Source: an uncultured Prevotellaceae bacterium
GTDB lineage: Bacteria > Bacteroidota > Bacteroidia > Bacteroidales > Bacteroidaceae
Direction: 5' to 3'
Assembly: GCA_900320045.1 (NCBI GenBank)
Contig: ONQT01000003.1
Span: 62,001 to 126,000, forward strand
Length of the DNA stretch: 64,000 nucleotides
Both the position numbers and the translations under genes were made by a program. Positions within the stretch are counted from its first letter, which is position 1, and each line of letters begins with the position of its first letter. The notes under the pieces were generated by a model. It was not told where the DNA came from. It searched no databases and worked only from the letters and a program-made list of their open reading frames with translations. Of the stretch, positions 42,363 to 51,880 are shown in pieces.

Positions 42363-42580
42363 GCGAAGGGTATGCAAATGAATAAGACGATGGCCATGTA
42401 GAAGAACGGCGTGGTGCGATAGTAGGCATATAGCGCAAGGTTCAGCACCAGCGGCACGGCAACAAGGCTCAGGCGCACCGCACGGCTCTTCCTGTACAGA
42501 CGCGCGCTGAGATAGGCACAGAGCAGCGTCGCCAACTCCATGACCGTCGTCAGTATAAATAATGTTGTTTCGTTGTTCAT
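42338..42580 (-). CDS. Small membrane protein, function unknown
   Basis: 80 residues with about three hydrophobic stretches: TTLFILTTVMELATLLCAYL at the start, then LSLVAVPLVLNLALYAYY and FFYMAIVLFICIPFAW, joined by a basic loop SARLYRKSRAVR. It has no recognisable domain. Its 3' end overlaps the start of the glycosyltransferase gene, so the two are probably translated together; it may assist that enzyme at the membrane, but this is only inference. Confidence 0.6.
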   Translation of the reverse strand: MNNETTLFILTTVMELATLLCAYLSARLYRKSRAVRLSLVAVPLVLNLALYAYYRTTPFFYMAIVLFICIPFAWTQRKSQ

Positions 42581-42611
42581 TCTTTATTTCGTATTTCTTA
42601 CTTCTTACCTC

Positions 42612-43232
42612 TCAACTCCCCTTGAACTCCGTGCGGTTCAGGATGCTTCGACCCAGCGTCACCTCGTCGGTGTACTCCAGCTCGTCGCCCACCGAGATGC
42701 CGCGGGCAATGATGCTCAACTTCACATCCGTAAAGGGTGCCAGTCGGCGGAAGATGTAGAAACCCGTGGTGTCGCCCTCCATCGTGGAACCGAGTGCCAG
42801 AATGACTTCCTTGACACCGCCGGCCTTGACACGCTCCACCAGCGAATCGATCTCCAGATCGGCAGGACCTATGCCGTCCATGGGCGATATGACGCCACCC
42901 AGAACGTGATATAGTCCCGTAAACTGCTGCGTGTTCTCCACGGCCATCACGTCCTGGATGTTCTCCACCACGCAGATGGTCGACGCGTCGCGCCGAGGGT
43001 CGCTGCAGATGGGACAGGTGTAGCTGTCGGAGATGTTGTGGCACACACGGCAACGTTTCACCTCCCGGCGCATCTTAGCCACAGTATCGGCAAAGCGCAC
43101 CACCTCGTCGGTATCCTGGCGCAACAGGTGCAGCACCAGTCGCAGAGCTGTCTTGCGACCGATTCCCGGCAGCTTGGCGAACTCTTGCACCGCCTGCTCC
43201 AAGAGTTGGGAGGGATATTGTTGTTGTATCAT
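42612..43232 (-). CDS. recR: Recombination mediator RecR
   Basis: Works with RecO (and RecF) to load RecA on gapped DNA. The 206 residues have the N-terminal helix-hairpin-helix ([20 protein letters not shown]), the four-cysteine zinc finger ([16 protein letters not shown]), and the Toprim domain ([16 protein letters not shown] and the [11 protein letters not shown] loop). Complete length. It lies 30 bases after the ABC-F gene in the engB run. Confidence 0.97.
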   Translation of the reverse strand: MIQQQYPSQLLEQAVQEFAKLPGIGRKTALRLVLHLLRQDTDEVVRFADTVAKMRREVKRCRVCHNISDSYTCPICSDPRRDASTICVVENIQDVMAVENTQQFTGLYHVLGGVISPMDGIGPADLEIDSLVERVKAGGVKEVILALGSTMEGDTTGFYIFRRLAPFTDVKLSIIARGISVGDELEYTDEVTLGRSILNRTEFKGS

Positions 43233-43262
43233 TTATCTTTGAACTTTAAACCGTTTGACTTG

Positions 43263-45065
43263 TCAACTCTCAATTTCACTCAGTTCGAGCCAGCGCATGG
43301 ACTTCTCGTCCAACTCGTCCTTCAGCACGGGCAGACGCTTGCTCAGGGTGGTTATCTCGTCTACGCTGGTCGTGCCGCCACATAGTGCCTCTTCTATCTG
43401 CCGCTGCTCGGCCTCCAGCGCCGTAATGTCATGTTCCAGCTGCTCCAATTCGCGCTTCTCCTTATAGGATAGCTTGCGCTTAGTGGGCGTCGCCGTCTGC
43501 CGAGGGGCCTGATTGTGATCGACGGGCTGTGTCTTCTCAGCCTTGACATTTCTCTCGCCTTTCGACTCCGACTGCTCGCTGCTGAACTTCTCCCATTCGC
43601 GGTACTGCGTATAATTGCCTGGGAAGTCCTTGATTTCGCCCTGGCCCTTGAATACCAGCAGGTGGTCCACGACCTTGTCCATGAAGTAGCGGTCGTGACT
43701 CACCACGATGACGCATCCGGGGAAGTCCTGCAGGTACTCTTCCAATATCTGCAGCGTCACGATGTCAAGGTCGTTGGTGGGTTCGTCGAGCACCAGGAAG
43801 TTGGGGTTCTTCATCAGCACGGTACAGAGGTACAACTTGCGCCGCTCGCCACCGCTGAGCTTATAGACATAGTTGTATTGTTGCTCGGGCGTGAACAGGA
43901 AATACTGCAGCAATTGCGAAGCCGACAACTTGCGCCCACCACCCAGGTCCACGTAGTCTGCAATATCCGTTATAACGTCAATAACCTTTTGGTTCTCATC
44001 GAATTGCAATCCTTCTTGCGAGAAATACCCGAAGCGTACTGTATCGCCGATAACAATGCGCCCCGCATCGGGTTGCACCAGTCCCAAGAGCATCTTAATG
44101 AAGGTCGACTTGCCTGTGCCATTGCTGCCCACGATACCCATCTTCTCGAACCGCGAGAAATTGTAGTAGAAGTCCTTGAGAATGACGAGGTCGTCGTATT
44201 GCTTCGAAATATACTGGCACTCGAAAATCTTGCTGCCAATATAGACATTGTTGGCCTTCAGCCGCAACTGACGCTCCTCCAACCGTTGCTTGGCCACCCG
44301 CTCCAGCTCGTAGAACGCATCCTCACGGTACTTCGCCTTATGGCCACGGGCCTGCGGCATGCGACGCATCCACTCCAGTTCCGTGCGGTACAGGTTGTTG
44401 GCGCGAGCAATCTCAGCCCGTTTGTTGTCAATGCGCTCCTGACGCTTCTCCAGATAGTAGGCATAGTTGCCGCGATAGGTATAGACGGTCTTATCGTCCA
44501 GCTCCAGGATGACGCTACACACGCGGTCCAGGAAGAAACGGTCGTGGGTGACCATCAGCAGCGTGCGGTTGCCACGCGACAGAAAGCCCTCCAGCCACTC
44601 AATCATCTCCAAGTCCAGATGGTTCGTCGGCTCGTCGAGTATCAGCAGGTCGGGCTCCGTCAACAACACGTTGGCCAGCGCCACACGCTTCTGCTGACCA
44701 CCAGACAACTGCCCCATAGGCTGCTGCAAATCCCTGATTTTCAACTGAGTCAGCACTTGCTTGGCCTTGAGAACCTTCTCGGGGTCGCCCTGATGGTTAA
44801 AGCACGCATCGAGCACACTTTCTGAGGGGTCGAACTGGGGTGTCTGCTCCAGAATGCCCACCTTCAGATCTCGACGGAACACGATGTCGCCACTATCATA
44901 ACCCTCCTTGCCGGAGAGTATCGACAGCAGCGTCGACTTACCCGTGCCGTTCTTGGCTATCAGCCCCACCTTCTGCCCTTCGGCAATGGAGAAGCTAATG
45001 TCGCGAAACAGCGTCAGGGCGCCGAACGACTTCGTCAAGTGTTGTACGTCGAGATAGGGAGTCAT
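43263..45065 (-). CDS. ABC-F family ATPase (Uup-like)
   Basis: 600 residues with two ABC domains and no membrane segment. First P loop AKNGTGKST with signature LSGGQQKRVALANVLL and DEPTNHLDLEM; second P loop GSNGTGKST with signature LSGGERRKLYLC and DEPTNDLD. The C-terminal coiled coil (KEKRELEQLEHDITALEAEQRQIEEAL) is the DNA-binding type domain seen in Uup. Uup-like proteins work in ribosome or DNA repair-linked roles; the adjacent recR is suggestive but not proof. It follows engB by 28 bases. Confidence 0.9.
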   Translation of the reverse strand: MTPYLDVQHLTKSFGALTLFRDISFSIAEGQKVGLIAKNGTGKSTLLSILSGKEGYDSGDIVFRRDLKVGILEQTPQFDPSESVLDACFNHQGDPEKVLKAKQVLTQLKIRDLQQPMGQLSGGQQKRVALANVLLTEPDLLILDEPTNHLDLEMIEWLEGFLSRGNRTLLMVTHDRFFLDRVCSVILELDDKTVYTYRGNYAYYLEKRQERIDNKRAEIARANNLYRTELEWMRRMPQARGHKAKYREDAFYELERVAKQRLEERQLRLKANNVYIGSKIFECQYISKQYDDLVILKDFYYNFSRFEKMGIVGSNGTGKSTFIKMLLGLVQPDAGRIVIGDTVRFGYFSQEGLQFDENQKVIDVITDIADYVDLGGGRKLSASQLLQYFLFTPEQQYNYVYKLSGGERRKLYLCTVLMKNPNFLVLDEPTNDLDIVTLQILEEYLQDFPGCVIVVSHDRYFMDKVVDHLLVFKGQGEIKDFPGNYTQYREWEKFSSEQSESKGERNVKAEKTQPVDHNQAPRQTATPTKRKLSYKEKRELEQLEHDITALEAEQRQIEEALCGGTTSVDEITTLSKRLPVLKDELDEKSMRWLELSEIES

Positions 45066-45110
45066 TTTTTTATTTCGTTATTTCGACATTCCGTTATTTC
45101 GATAGCTCGC
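45066..45110. repeat. Degenerate tandem repeat between engB and the ABC-F gene
   Basis: A unit near TTATTTCG recurs four times with changes (TTATTTCG, TTATTTCG, CATTCCG, TTATTTCG). It fills the 28-base spacer and extends into the end of engB. Confidence 0.45.
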
Positions 45111-45696
45111 TGTTAATCTGCTCGATGTAGTTGAGTACGTCGTCCCTGCCCTCTTTCTTCTCCGCAGAAGTCAGGAACATCGGAGGCATCTCCTCCCAGG
45201 TTTCGGAAAGTGTCTTCTTATAGGCCTCCATCGCCTGGCGGCACTTGTTAGGCGTCAGCTTGTCGGCCTTGGTAAAGACGATGCTGAACGGAATCGACGA
45301 CAGTCCCAACCACTCCATGAACTCCAGGTCTATCTTCTGCGGCTCCAGGCGGATATCCACCAGCACGAAGACATTTACCAACTGCTGACGCTGCAGAATG
45401 TAGCCGCGAATCATCTGGTCCAGCTTGTCCACCTCTTTCTTTGAACGCTTGGCATAGCCGTAGCCCGGCAGGTCCACCAGGTACCACTCCTTATTAATAA
45501 TAAAGTGGTTGATGAGCAGCGTCTTGCCTGGCGTTGAACTCGTCTTGGCCAGTTTCCTGTTGTTCGTCAGCATGTTGATCAGACTCGACTTGCCCACATT
45601 CGAACGGCCAATAAAGGCATACTCAGGCTTTGTATCCTTGGGACACATCGATACCATCGGCGCCGACAGGGTAAATTCCGCTTGCTTGATTTCCAT
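45094..45696 (-). CDS. engB: Ribosome biogenesis GTPase EngB (YsxC/YihA)
   Basis: GTPase needed to assemble the large ribosomal subunit. The 200 residues show the G motifs in order: [14 protein letters not shown] (P loop), the switch region [25 protein letters not shown] (DxPG), and TKADKL (TKxD). The N-terminal [26 protein letters not shown] is typical. First gene of the engB-ABC-F-recR-membrane protein-glycosyltransferase-GNAT run. Confidence 0.97.
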   Translation of the reverse strand: MEIKQAEFTLSAPMVSMCPKDTKPEYAFIGRSNVGKSSLINMLTNNRKLAKTSSTPGKTLLINHFIINKEWYLVDLPGYGYAKRSKKEVDKLDQMIRGYILQRQQLVNVFVLVDIRLEPQKIDLEFMEWLGLSSIPFSIVFTKADKLTPNKCRQAMEAYKKTLSETWEEMPPMFLTSAEKKEGRDDVLNYIEQINSELSK

Positions 45697-45715
45697 ACTA
45701 TCACTATTTTGCGTG

Positions 45716-45746
45716 CAAAGGTACGATTAAGCGAGCACAAAACAAA
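45716..45746 (-). promoter_or_regulatory. Promoter of the engB run
   Basis: Minus strand: TTTG (45746-45743), 19 bases, then TACCTTTG (45723-45716), 20 bases before the engB ATG. Confidence 0.7.
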
Positions 45747-45827
45747 AGAATTTTTCTTTTTTTTGTCGAGCATGGGTACTTTCGCCTGAATTATCAGGCA
45801 AAGTTTACTAAATTTTATTCTAATTCC

Positions 45828-45858
45828 TTTGCAGTTTCAAAAATAATCGCTACCTTTG
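45828..45858 (+). promoter_or_regulatory. Promoter of rho
   Basis: TTTG (45828-45831), exactly 19 bases, then TACCTTTG (45851-45858). Transcription would start near 45865, leaving a leader of about 98 bases before the ATG at 45963; I see no strong hairpin in it. Confidence 0.75.
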
Positions 45859-45962
45859 CACTCGAATTTCAGAGAAAACGTGTTTCCGTTCCCGCGAAGC
45901 ACTTTATTTCCAAACATATTCAATCCAACATCAGAATTTTATAACGAATTACTGTATATATT

Positions 45963-47909
45963 ATGTACACGAAAGAAGAATTAGAGAAACTGCCTATCCC
46001 AGAACTGATGGAGATAGCCAGCGAATTAGACGTCAAAGTGTCGCAAAACGACGAACTGGAGACCGTCATCTACGCCATCCTGGACAAGGCCGCTGAGAAT
46101 TCGGCTGCCGGTGTACCGACGCCCAAGCGTAAACGCACCCGCATTGCCAAGGACAGCAAGGTCTATACCGTCAACGGCTCGGACGGCGAGAATCTGGACA
46201 CCAAGGGCCAGAAGAAGAAAGCCGCTAAGAAACCTTCGCTCGACTCACTCTTTGCCGAGCAGGAGGCTGCCGAAGCCGCTGCCGCCGACGCGCTCGCTGT
46301 CAACGATTCCCCCGTTGACACTCCCGCCGAAGAAAAGCCCGCTCCCAAGAAGCGTGGCCGCAAGTCAAAGAAGGAACTCGAGGAGATTGCTGCCGCCGAA
46401 GCTGCCAAGCAAGCCGCCGAAGCCGCCGAGGCCACTGTGGTCAACGGTTCAGCCGTTGACACCCCCTCTGCCTCCCTCGCTGTCAACGGTTCCCCCGTTG
46501 ACGCTTCTCCCGTCGATGAGAACCTGATTAGCCAGTTGCAGGAGAAAATGGCACAGCACAACCAGGAAGTGGCCATGGAAGCAGAAGCTAACCCCGATGG
46601 TGTCTGGGAGGGAGACCCTGGCGACGGAACGGACTTCATTCCCGTCATCGACCTGCCCATCGAGGATCAGGCTGCTATTCCCACGCTGGATATCTTTGAT
46701 CGTCCCGTTGTACAGCAGATGCAGCAGGAGATGCCCGTTGCACCCGCTCCTATCGCCAGCAGCCAGAAGCAGACCGAGCGTTTTGACTTCGGCAACCTCA
46801 TCACGGGCAATGGTGTACTGGAAATCCTACAGGACGGCTACGGTTTCCTGCGCTCAAGTGACTACAACTACCTGTCGTCGCCCGACGACATCTATGTGTC
46901 ACCCCAGCAGATTAAGCGCTGGAGTCTGAAGACTGGCGACGTGGTGGACTGCACCGTGCGTCCGCCCCACGACAACGAGAAATACTTTGCCCTGAACGAG
47001 GTGATGACCATCAATGGCCGACAGCCCCAAGAGGTGCGCGACCGTGTCAGCTTCGAGCATCTCACACCGCTGTTCCCCGAGGAGAAGTTCACCCTTTGCG
47101 GCGACCCTGCCACCACCAATCCCTCGGTGCGCATCGTCGACCTCTTCTCACCCATCGGTAAAGGACAGCGCGCCCTCATCGTGGCTCAGCCCAAGACCGG
47201 TAAGACCATCCTGATGAAGGACATCGCCAACGCCATCGCAGCCAACCACCCCGAGGCCTACATCATGATGCTTCTCATCGACGAGCGCCCTGAGGAGGTT
47301 ACGGATATGGCCCGCACCGTCAACGCCGAGGTCATTGCCTCAACATTCGACGAGCCTGCCGACCGCCACGTGAAGATTGCCGGCATCGTGCTGGAGAAGG
47401 CCAAGCGCATGGTAGAGTGTGGACACGACGTCGTCATCTTCCTCGACTCTATCACCCGTCTGGCTCGCGCCTACAATACTGTCAGCCCTGCCAGCGGCAA
47501 GGTGCTTACCGGTGGTGTTGACGCAAACGCCCTGCAGAAGCCCAAGCGCTTCTTCGGTGCAGCACGAAACATTGAGGGTGGCGGTTCGCTGACCATCATC
47601 GCTACAGCCCTGACCGACACCGGCAGCAAGATGGATGAGGTGATCTTCGAGGAGTTCAAGGGTACGGGTAACTCTGAGCTGCAGCTCGACCGCATGCTGG
47701 CCAACAAGCGTGTATTCCCGGCCGTCAACCTGGTACTCTCTTCTACTCGTCGCGATGATCTGTTGCAAGACCAGACTACGCTGAACCGCATGTGGATTGT
47801 CCGCAAGTTCATTGCCGAGATGAACCCCATCGAAGCTATGAGCACCATCCGCGACCGTCTGGTGCAAACCCGTTCCAACGAGGAGTTCCTGTTGTCCATG
47901 AACGGTTAA
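45963..47909 (+). CDS. rho: Transcription termination factor Rho with long disordered insert
   Basis: Hexameric RNA helicase that ends transcription. The 648 residues hold the N-terminal Rho_N helices (1-40), a long Ala/Glu/Lys/Pro-rich insert (about 45-240), the cold-shock RNA-binding domain (about 275-345, [15 protein letters not shown]), then the ATPase domain with the P loop [22 protein letters not shown] and the Q/R-loop region. The insert matches the intrinsically disordered region reported in Bacteroides Rho, which drives condensate formation. Three copies of a 21-nt palindrome (46299, 46440, 46482) code for VNDSPVD, VNGSAVD and VNGSPVD in the insert. rsmG follows within 10 bases. Confidence 0.97.
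   Translation: MYTKEELEKLPIPELMEIASELDVKVSQNDELETVIYAILDKAAENSAAGVPTPKRKRTRIAKDSKVYTVNGSDGENLDTKGQKKKAAKKPSLDSLFAEQEAAEAAAADALAVNDSPVDTPAEEKPAPKKRGRKSKKELEEIAAAEAAKQAAEAAEATVVNGSAVDTPSASLAVNGSPVDASPVDENLISQLQEKMAQHNQEVAMEAEANPDGVWEGDPGDGTDFIPVIDLPIEDQAAIPTLDIFDRPVVQQMQQEMPVAPAPIASSQKQTERFDFGNLITGNGVLEILQDGYGFLRSSDYNYLSSPDDIYVSPQQIKRWSLKTGDVVDCTVRPPHDNEKYFALNEVMTINGRQPQEVRDRVSFEHLTPLFPEEKFTLCGDPATTNPSVRIVDLFSPIGKGQRALIVAQPKTGKTILMKDIANAIAANHPEAYIMMLLIDERPEEVTDMARTVNAEVIASTFDEPADRHVKIAGIVLEKAKRMVECGHDVVIFLDSITRLARAYNTVSPASGKVLTGGVDANALQKPKRFFGAARNIEGGGSLTIIATALTDTGSKMDEVIFEEFKGTGNSELQLDRMLANKRVFPAVNLVLSSTRRDDLLQDQTTLNRMWIVRKFIAEMNPIEAMSTIRDRLVQTRSNEEFLLSMNG
46299..46502. repeat. Three in-frame 21-nt palindromes in rho
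   Basis: Copies at 46299-46319, 46440-46460 and 46482-46502. Arms are GTCAACGG and CCGTTGAC (seven-base arms in the first), with a 5-base core TTCAG or TTCCC (first copy: 7-base loop). All three start at the same codon position and are read as V-N-[G/D]-S-[P/A]-V-D. The core matches the palindromes between the his genes. Confidence 0.85.
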
Positions 47910-47915
47910 TGGTTA

Positions 47916-48539
47916 ATGATGGAAATCATTCAGAAATACTTCCCCAACCTCAGCGCCGAGCAGCAGCAACAGTTTGCTGCACTCGATGCGCTGTATAGGG
48001 ACTGGAATGCCAAGATTAACGTCATTTCGCGCAAGGACATCGACAACCTCTACGAGCACCATGTGCTGCACTCGATGGCCATTGCCCGCATGGTAAACTT
48101 CCGTCCCGGCACCCGCATCCTCGACTTCGGTACGGGCGGCGGATTCCCCGGCATACCCTTGGCCATCCTCTTTCCCGAATGCCAGTTCAAGCTTATCGAC
48201 GGCACAGGCAAGAAGATACGCGTCGCCCAGGAAGTGTGCAACGCCATCGGCCTGAAGAACTGCCACCCCGAGCACCTGCGCGGTGAAGACGAGAAAGGCC
48301 GCTATGACTTTGTTGTCAGCCGAGCCGTCATGCCCCTGCCCGACCTGGTCAAGATTGTCCGCAAGAACATTGCCAAAGAAAGCAAGAATGCCCTGCCAAA
48401 CGGCATCCTTTGCCTGAAGGGAGGAAACTTGGAAGCCGAGCTGCAGCCTTTCCGTAAGATTGTGGAATCTGCAGGACTCAGCACTTGGTTCTCCGAAGAA
48501 TGGTTCAAGGAGAAACACGTCATTTACCTGCCTCTGTAA
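47916..48539 (+). CDS. rsmG: 16S rRNA (guanine527-N7)-methyltransferase RsmG
   Basis: Methylates G527 of 16S rRNA using SAM. The 207 residues show the RsmG N-terminal helix region (ALYRDWNAKINVISRKDIDNLYEHHVLHSMAI), the SAM-binding motif ILDFGTGGGFPGIPLAI, LIDGTGKKIRVAQEV and the late YDFVVSRAVMPLPDLV. It starts with a double ATG (47916 or 47919) 6-9 bases after rho and is probably co-transcribed with it. Loss of this enzyme gives low-level streptomycin resistance in other bacteria. Confidence 0.96.
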   Translation: MMEIIQKYFPNLSAEQQQQFAALDALYRDWNAKINVISRKDIDNLYEHHVLHSMAIARMVNFRPGTRILDFGTGGGFPGIPLAILFPECQFKLIDGTGKKIRVAQEVCNAIGLKNCHPEHLRGEDEKGRYDFVVSRAVMPLPDLVKIVRKNIAKESKNALPNGILCLKGGNLEAELQPFRKIVESAGLSTWFSEEWFKEKHVIYLPL

Positions 48540-48580
48540 AAAGAGGTAAGCGGTAAGAAGTGAGAGGTAAGAGGTTAGCG
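48540..48580. repeat. Degenerate repeat between rsmG and the MBL hydrolase gene
   Basis: The word GAGGTAAG or GGTAAGA recurs four times in 36 bases between these convergent genes. I see no T-run terminator here. It belongs with the other short-unit spacer runs of the window. Confidence 0.4.
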
Positions 48581-49219
48581 AAGATAGGGATTATACCGTA
48601 ACTCATCAGCTATCGTGCTTTGTGGTCCATGACCAGGGAGCACGATAGTTTCTTTTGGCAGCTTAGCAACAACATCACGCAGGCTCTTCTCCATCTCTGC
48701 CCACGAGCCTTCAGCAAAATCGGTACGACCGATGCTCATGCGGAACAGAGTGTCGCCTGTAAAAGCGGTATGCTCTTCAGCGCAATAGAAGAGGCACGAA
48801 CCATGGGTATGACCTGGAGTCTGCAATACCTGTAACTGATGGCTGCCGAAGGTAATGACGTCGCCATTGCCCAGCAGACGGCCTGCGGAAGGCTGGTCGG
48901 CAGGAATCTCGATACCGAAAATATCTCTGGCCTGTTCGGGCAACCGCTCCACCAATTCTTGGTCTTCAACGCAAATCTCCACCTTTAGGCCGTACTTCCG
49001 GAACATGTGGGCATTGCCGAAGTTATGGTCCAGGTGACCATGGGTTGCCAACAGATGAAGGGGCTTCAGCTGGTTATCGGCAATGTAATGGTCGAGGGCG
49101 GCAAATTCCTCTTCATACATGGCACCACAGTCAATAATGACACACTCGCGGGATTCGTCACTTACCACGTAGCAGTTTTCCTGCAACGGATTGCACTCTA
49201 TTCTTTGAACGTTGAACAT
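48575..49219 (-). CDS. Metallo-beta-lactamase-fold hydrolase (glyoxalase II-like)
   Basis: 214 residues with the MBL fold of the small glyoxalase II/YcbL group. Motifs: the CVIIDCGAMYEEE loop, THGHLDHNFG (two-metal HxHxDH), QTPGHTHGSCLF, AFTGDTLF and VLPGHGPQSTIADEL. The C-terminal glutathione-binding domain of true GloB is lacking. The real substrate is unknown; thioesters are likely. Last gene of the DMP19-smpB-HAD-glycosidase run, 34 bases after the glycosidase gene. Confidence 0.88.
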   Translation of the reverse strand: MFNVQRIECNPLQENCYVVSDESRECVIIDCGAMYEEEFAALDHYIADNQLKPLHLLATHGHLDHNFGNAHMFRKYGLKVEICVEDQELVERLPEQARDIFGIEIPADQPSAGRLLGNGDVITFGSHQLQVLQTPGHTHGSCLFYCAEEHTAFTGDTLFRMSIGRTDFAEGSWAEMEKSLRDVVAKLPKETIVLPGHGPQSTIADELRYNPYLR

Positions 49220-49253
49220 GAAATGTTGAGCTTGATGATTACACGATAAGCTA

Positions 49254-50732
49254 TCAATAGTTCACTTTAATCTTCTTGCCTTTGCTCTCGTTCTGAATAC
49301 GGTCTAAGGCCGTGACGACAAAGACATATTTGCCTGGCTCCATAGCCGACAACTCGTAGTGAGGCTGGGTGGTGACGGTAACAATCTTGGAAGGATTGTC
49401 CGTATCAATGCGCTCTCCTTTCTGGAAGCAATAGACGACATAGCGTGCTGCAATATCACCCCACCCTTTGGCCTTAGGCTCCGTCCAGCAGAGCACTCGC
49501 TGCCCATCAGCATCAATCTCCTCCAGCTTTCTCACCTTGCCAGGAGTCTTCTTGTCTATCCACGGAGCCAACGGCTGCAGGGCCGGTGTGTTCCAATAGA
49601 CCTTGCGCAACGAGGTGCCATAGTTGCCGACATTGTCGACGGCAGCCTTGGCATACCACAAGACAGTACCCTTAACATTCTGCATCTGCTCGTGCAGCAT
49701 CATCTTGGCATGCAGCTGGTGACGATTAGGCTGCTGGGGATCAGGATGATTGACGGTACGCTCTACATCCTCTCCAATATAAAGAGGTACGCGCGTGCAA
49801 TTCCTGTTCCACCAATGTATCAGCTCATCGTAGTCGGCTGCCTTGTGACCAATCTCCCAATAGAGCTGCGGCACACAATAGTCTATCCAACCTTCGTTAG
49901 CCCACAGCAATACGTCGGCATACAGGTCGTCGTAGTTTTGCAGACCATTGGTTCGGCTGCCGTTGGGATCGTTCCTTTGATTGCGGTAGATACCGAAGGG
50001 CGACACGCCGAACTTCACCCAGGGCTTCGTCTGGTGGATGGTCTCGCCAAGCTGTCGGATAAACTCGTTGACATTCTGACGGCGCCAGTCACCCAAAGAC
50101 AACGACAGGTCGGCACGCGCCGCATAGTCGGCCTGATCGGGAATGGCAACACCCGGCGTAGGATAAGGATAGAAATAGTCATCGATATGCAGTCCGTCCA
50201 CATCGTAGCGGCTGACAATGTCGCGCACCACCTCACAAATGTAGTCTCGACTCTGCTTCAGCGCGGGGTTTAACAACGTCAGGCCGTCGTACTCGAAACA
50301 CCACTCGGGATGCTGGCTGACCACATGGTTCGAAGCATTGGCATGAGGCGTCTTGGTCTTGGCACGATAGGGATTAATCCAAGCGTGCAACTCCATTCCG
50401 CGGCGATGACACTCGGCCACCATCCATTGCAGGGGGTCCCAATACGGTTGGGGAGCCTGACCCTGCACGCCAGTCAGGTAGTAGCTCCAAGGTTCTATAT
50501 TGCTCTGGTAGAGGGCATCGCACTCAGGACGCACCTGGAAGATAATGGCATTACAGCCATCCTTCTGCAACTCGTCCAGCTGATAGCGCAGGGTTTTCTG
50601 CATCGTCTCCGTGCCAATACCCTTGAACTGACCATTGACACTCTGAATCCACGCGCCACGGAACTCACGCTTCTGCTGGGCCTGAACACTCAGAGCCAAC
50701 AACAGACCAAAAATAAGCAATAACTTCTTCAC
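49254..50732 (-). CDS. Exported GHL10 (DUF187) family glycoside hydrolase-like protein
   Basis: 492 residues with a signal peptide (MKKLLLIFGLLLALSVQA). The catalytic part (about 25-335) is the family's TIM barrel: REFRGAWIQSVNG, QVRPECDALYQSN, GMELHAWINPYRAKT, YDVDGLHIDDYFYPYP and KFGVSPFGIYRN. The acid pairs in HIDDYF are placed where the catalytic residues are expected. A fibronectin type III-like domain closes the protein (VRKLEEIDADGQRVL onward). Members of this group (for example YngK of Bacillus, DigH of E. coli) are linked to peptidoglycan-derived glycans. It lies between the HAD and MBL genes. Confidence 0.9.
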   Translation of the reverse strand: MKKLLLIFGLLLALSVQAQQKREFRGAWIQSVNGQFKGIGTETMQKTLRYQLDELQKDGCNAIIFQVRPECDALYQSNIEPWSYYLTGVQGQAPQPYWDPLQWMVAECHRRGMELHAWINPYRAKTKTPHANASNHVVSQHPEWCFEYDGLTLLNPALKQSRDYICEVVRDIVSRYDVDGLHIDDYFYPYPTPGVAIPDQADYAARADLSLSLGDWRRQNVNEFIRQLGETIHQTKPWVKFGVSPFGIYRNQRNDPNGSRTNGLQNYDDLYADVLLWANEGWIDYCVPQLYWEIGHKAADYDELIHWWNRNCTRVPLYIGEDVERTVNHPDPQQPNRHQLHAKMMLHEQMQNVKGTVLWYAKAAVDNVGNYGTSLRKVYWNTPALQPLAPWIDKKTPGKVRKLEEIDADGQRVLCWTEPKAKGWGDIAARYVVYCFQKGERIDTDNPSKIVTVTTQPHYELSAMEPGKYVFVVTALDRIQNESKGKKIKVNY

Positions 50733-50772
50733 GTATCCTAATCTTAAATTCTAATCTTTCAATTCTAATCTC
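50733..50772. repeat. Degenerate repeat between the HAD and glycosidase genes
   Basis: A unit near ATTCTAATCT recurs three to four times (CCTAATCTTAA, ATTCTAATCTTTC, AATTCTAATCTCTC). It fills the 18-base spacer and reaches into the end of the HAD gene. Confidence 0.5.
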
Positions 50773-51386
50773 TCAAAGAGTTTCCCCGTCCAGTCTTCGC
50801 CGTTCTGCGGCTGTAGGGTCAGCATACCCAGTTGACTGGCCGTTGCCACATTGCGCGGTCCGTCGTCAACGAACAACACTTCCGAAGCAAATGTCTTCTC
50901 GTTACGCAATACCTCACGGAAAATCTGCTCCGAGGGTTTCATCATCTGCATCTGATAACTCAGATAGCAATGATCGAAATAGTACGACACGGGATGACCC
51001 TCACCATCGAAAGCTGGACTCTCGGCCCACTCCATCATATAGGGATTGGTGTTCGACAGCAACAATACACGATAGCCCTGTTCCTTCAACTGCTTCAAGG
51101 CCTCCAGGTTTCGTTTCGGAACCTCCAAGGCATACCCTTGCCAGGCGTGAGCACAGGCCTCGTGGCTCACCTCACGGCCTACCAGCAGGCTGAATTCTCT
51201 GCGGAAGTCTTCATCGGTTATCAAACCATGCTCCAGGTCACCGAAGATGCCACTCTGCGTATAGCTGTCCAGTCGCTTCTCGGCGTCCGCCAGTCCCAAA
51301 GCCTTAAAGCGGTCTACGGCCTGCTGCGGATCGAGCGTGATAACAACGCCCCCCAAGTCGAATAGTACGGTTCTTATCTGATTCAT
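50751..51386 (-). CDS. HAD-superfamily phosphatase
   Basis: 211 residues of the HAD fold, YihX-like branch. Motif I is FDLGGVVITLD (first aspartate D11 area), motif II LLLSNTNPYM, motif III the lysine-proline region MMKPSEQIF, and motif IV EVLFVDDGPRNV. The usual second aspartate of motif I is replaced by glycine-valine (DLGGVV), as in the YihX and epoxide hydrolase-N groups. Likely a sugar-phosphate or nucleotide phosphatase; substrate not known. It lies 11 bases after smpB. Confidence 0.88.
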   Translation of the reverse strand: MNQIRTVLFDLGGVVITLDPQQAVDRFKALGLADAEKRLDSYTQSGIFGDLEHGLITDEDFRREFSLLVGREVSHEACAHAWQGYALEVPKRNLEALKQLKEQGYRVLLLSNTNPYMMEWAESPAFDGEGHPVSYYFDHCYLSYQMQMMKPSEQIFREVLRNEKTFASEVLFVDDGPRNVATASQLGMLTLQPQNGEDWTGKLFERLELKD

Positions 51387-51397
51387 TCCAAAATCAT

Positions 51398-51880
51398 TTA
51401 TTTGTAAACCTTCATCGCTCTATCCATTTCGCGACGGTCTTCTTTTTCCTTCAGTGTCTGACGCTTGTCAAACTCCTTCTTACCCTTACACAAGGCAATG
51501 TCCATTTTGGCACGTCCCTTCTCGTCGATAAATACCAGCAACGGCACAATGGTATAGCCCGTCTGCTTGGTGGCTGCCGCCAGACGATTGATTTCCCTGC
51601 GAGTCAAAAGCAGCTTGCGGTCGCGCTTCAGGTCGTGGTTGTTGTAGGAGCCATAGAAGTAAGGAGAAATATTCATACCCTTCACCCACAATTCGCCATT
51701 GATGATGGTGCAGTAGGTATCCACCAGCGATGCCTTGCCCAGACGAATACTCTTAATCTCTGTACCTGTCAGCACAATGCCCGCCGTAAACTCCTCAATG
51801 AAGAAATATTCAAACGAAGCCTTACGGTTCTTAATTTGTATAGGACTCTTCTTTCTAAGTTCCTCCTGTTGTTTATTCAT
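51398..51880 (-). CDS. smpB: SsrA-binding protein SmpB
   Basis: Partner of tmRNA in rescue of stalled ribosomes. The 160 residues show the OB-fold core ([30 protein letters not shown]), the [12 protein letters not shown] strand, the [10 protein letters not shown] helix, the [30 protein letters not shown] stretch and the basic C-terminal tail. It overlaps the preceding DMP19 gene by 4 bases. The tmRNA gene itself is not in the window. Confidence 0.97.
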   Translation of the reverse strand: MNKQQEELRKKSPIQIKNRKASFEYFFIEEFTAGIVLTGTEIKSIRLGKASLVDTYCTIINGELWVKGMNISPYFYGSYNNHDLKRDRKLLLTRREINRLAAATKQTGYTIVPLLVFIDEKGRAKMDIALCKGKKEFDKRQTLKEKEDRREMDRAMKVYK

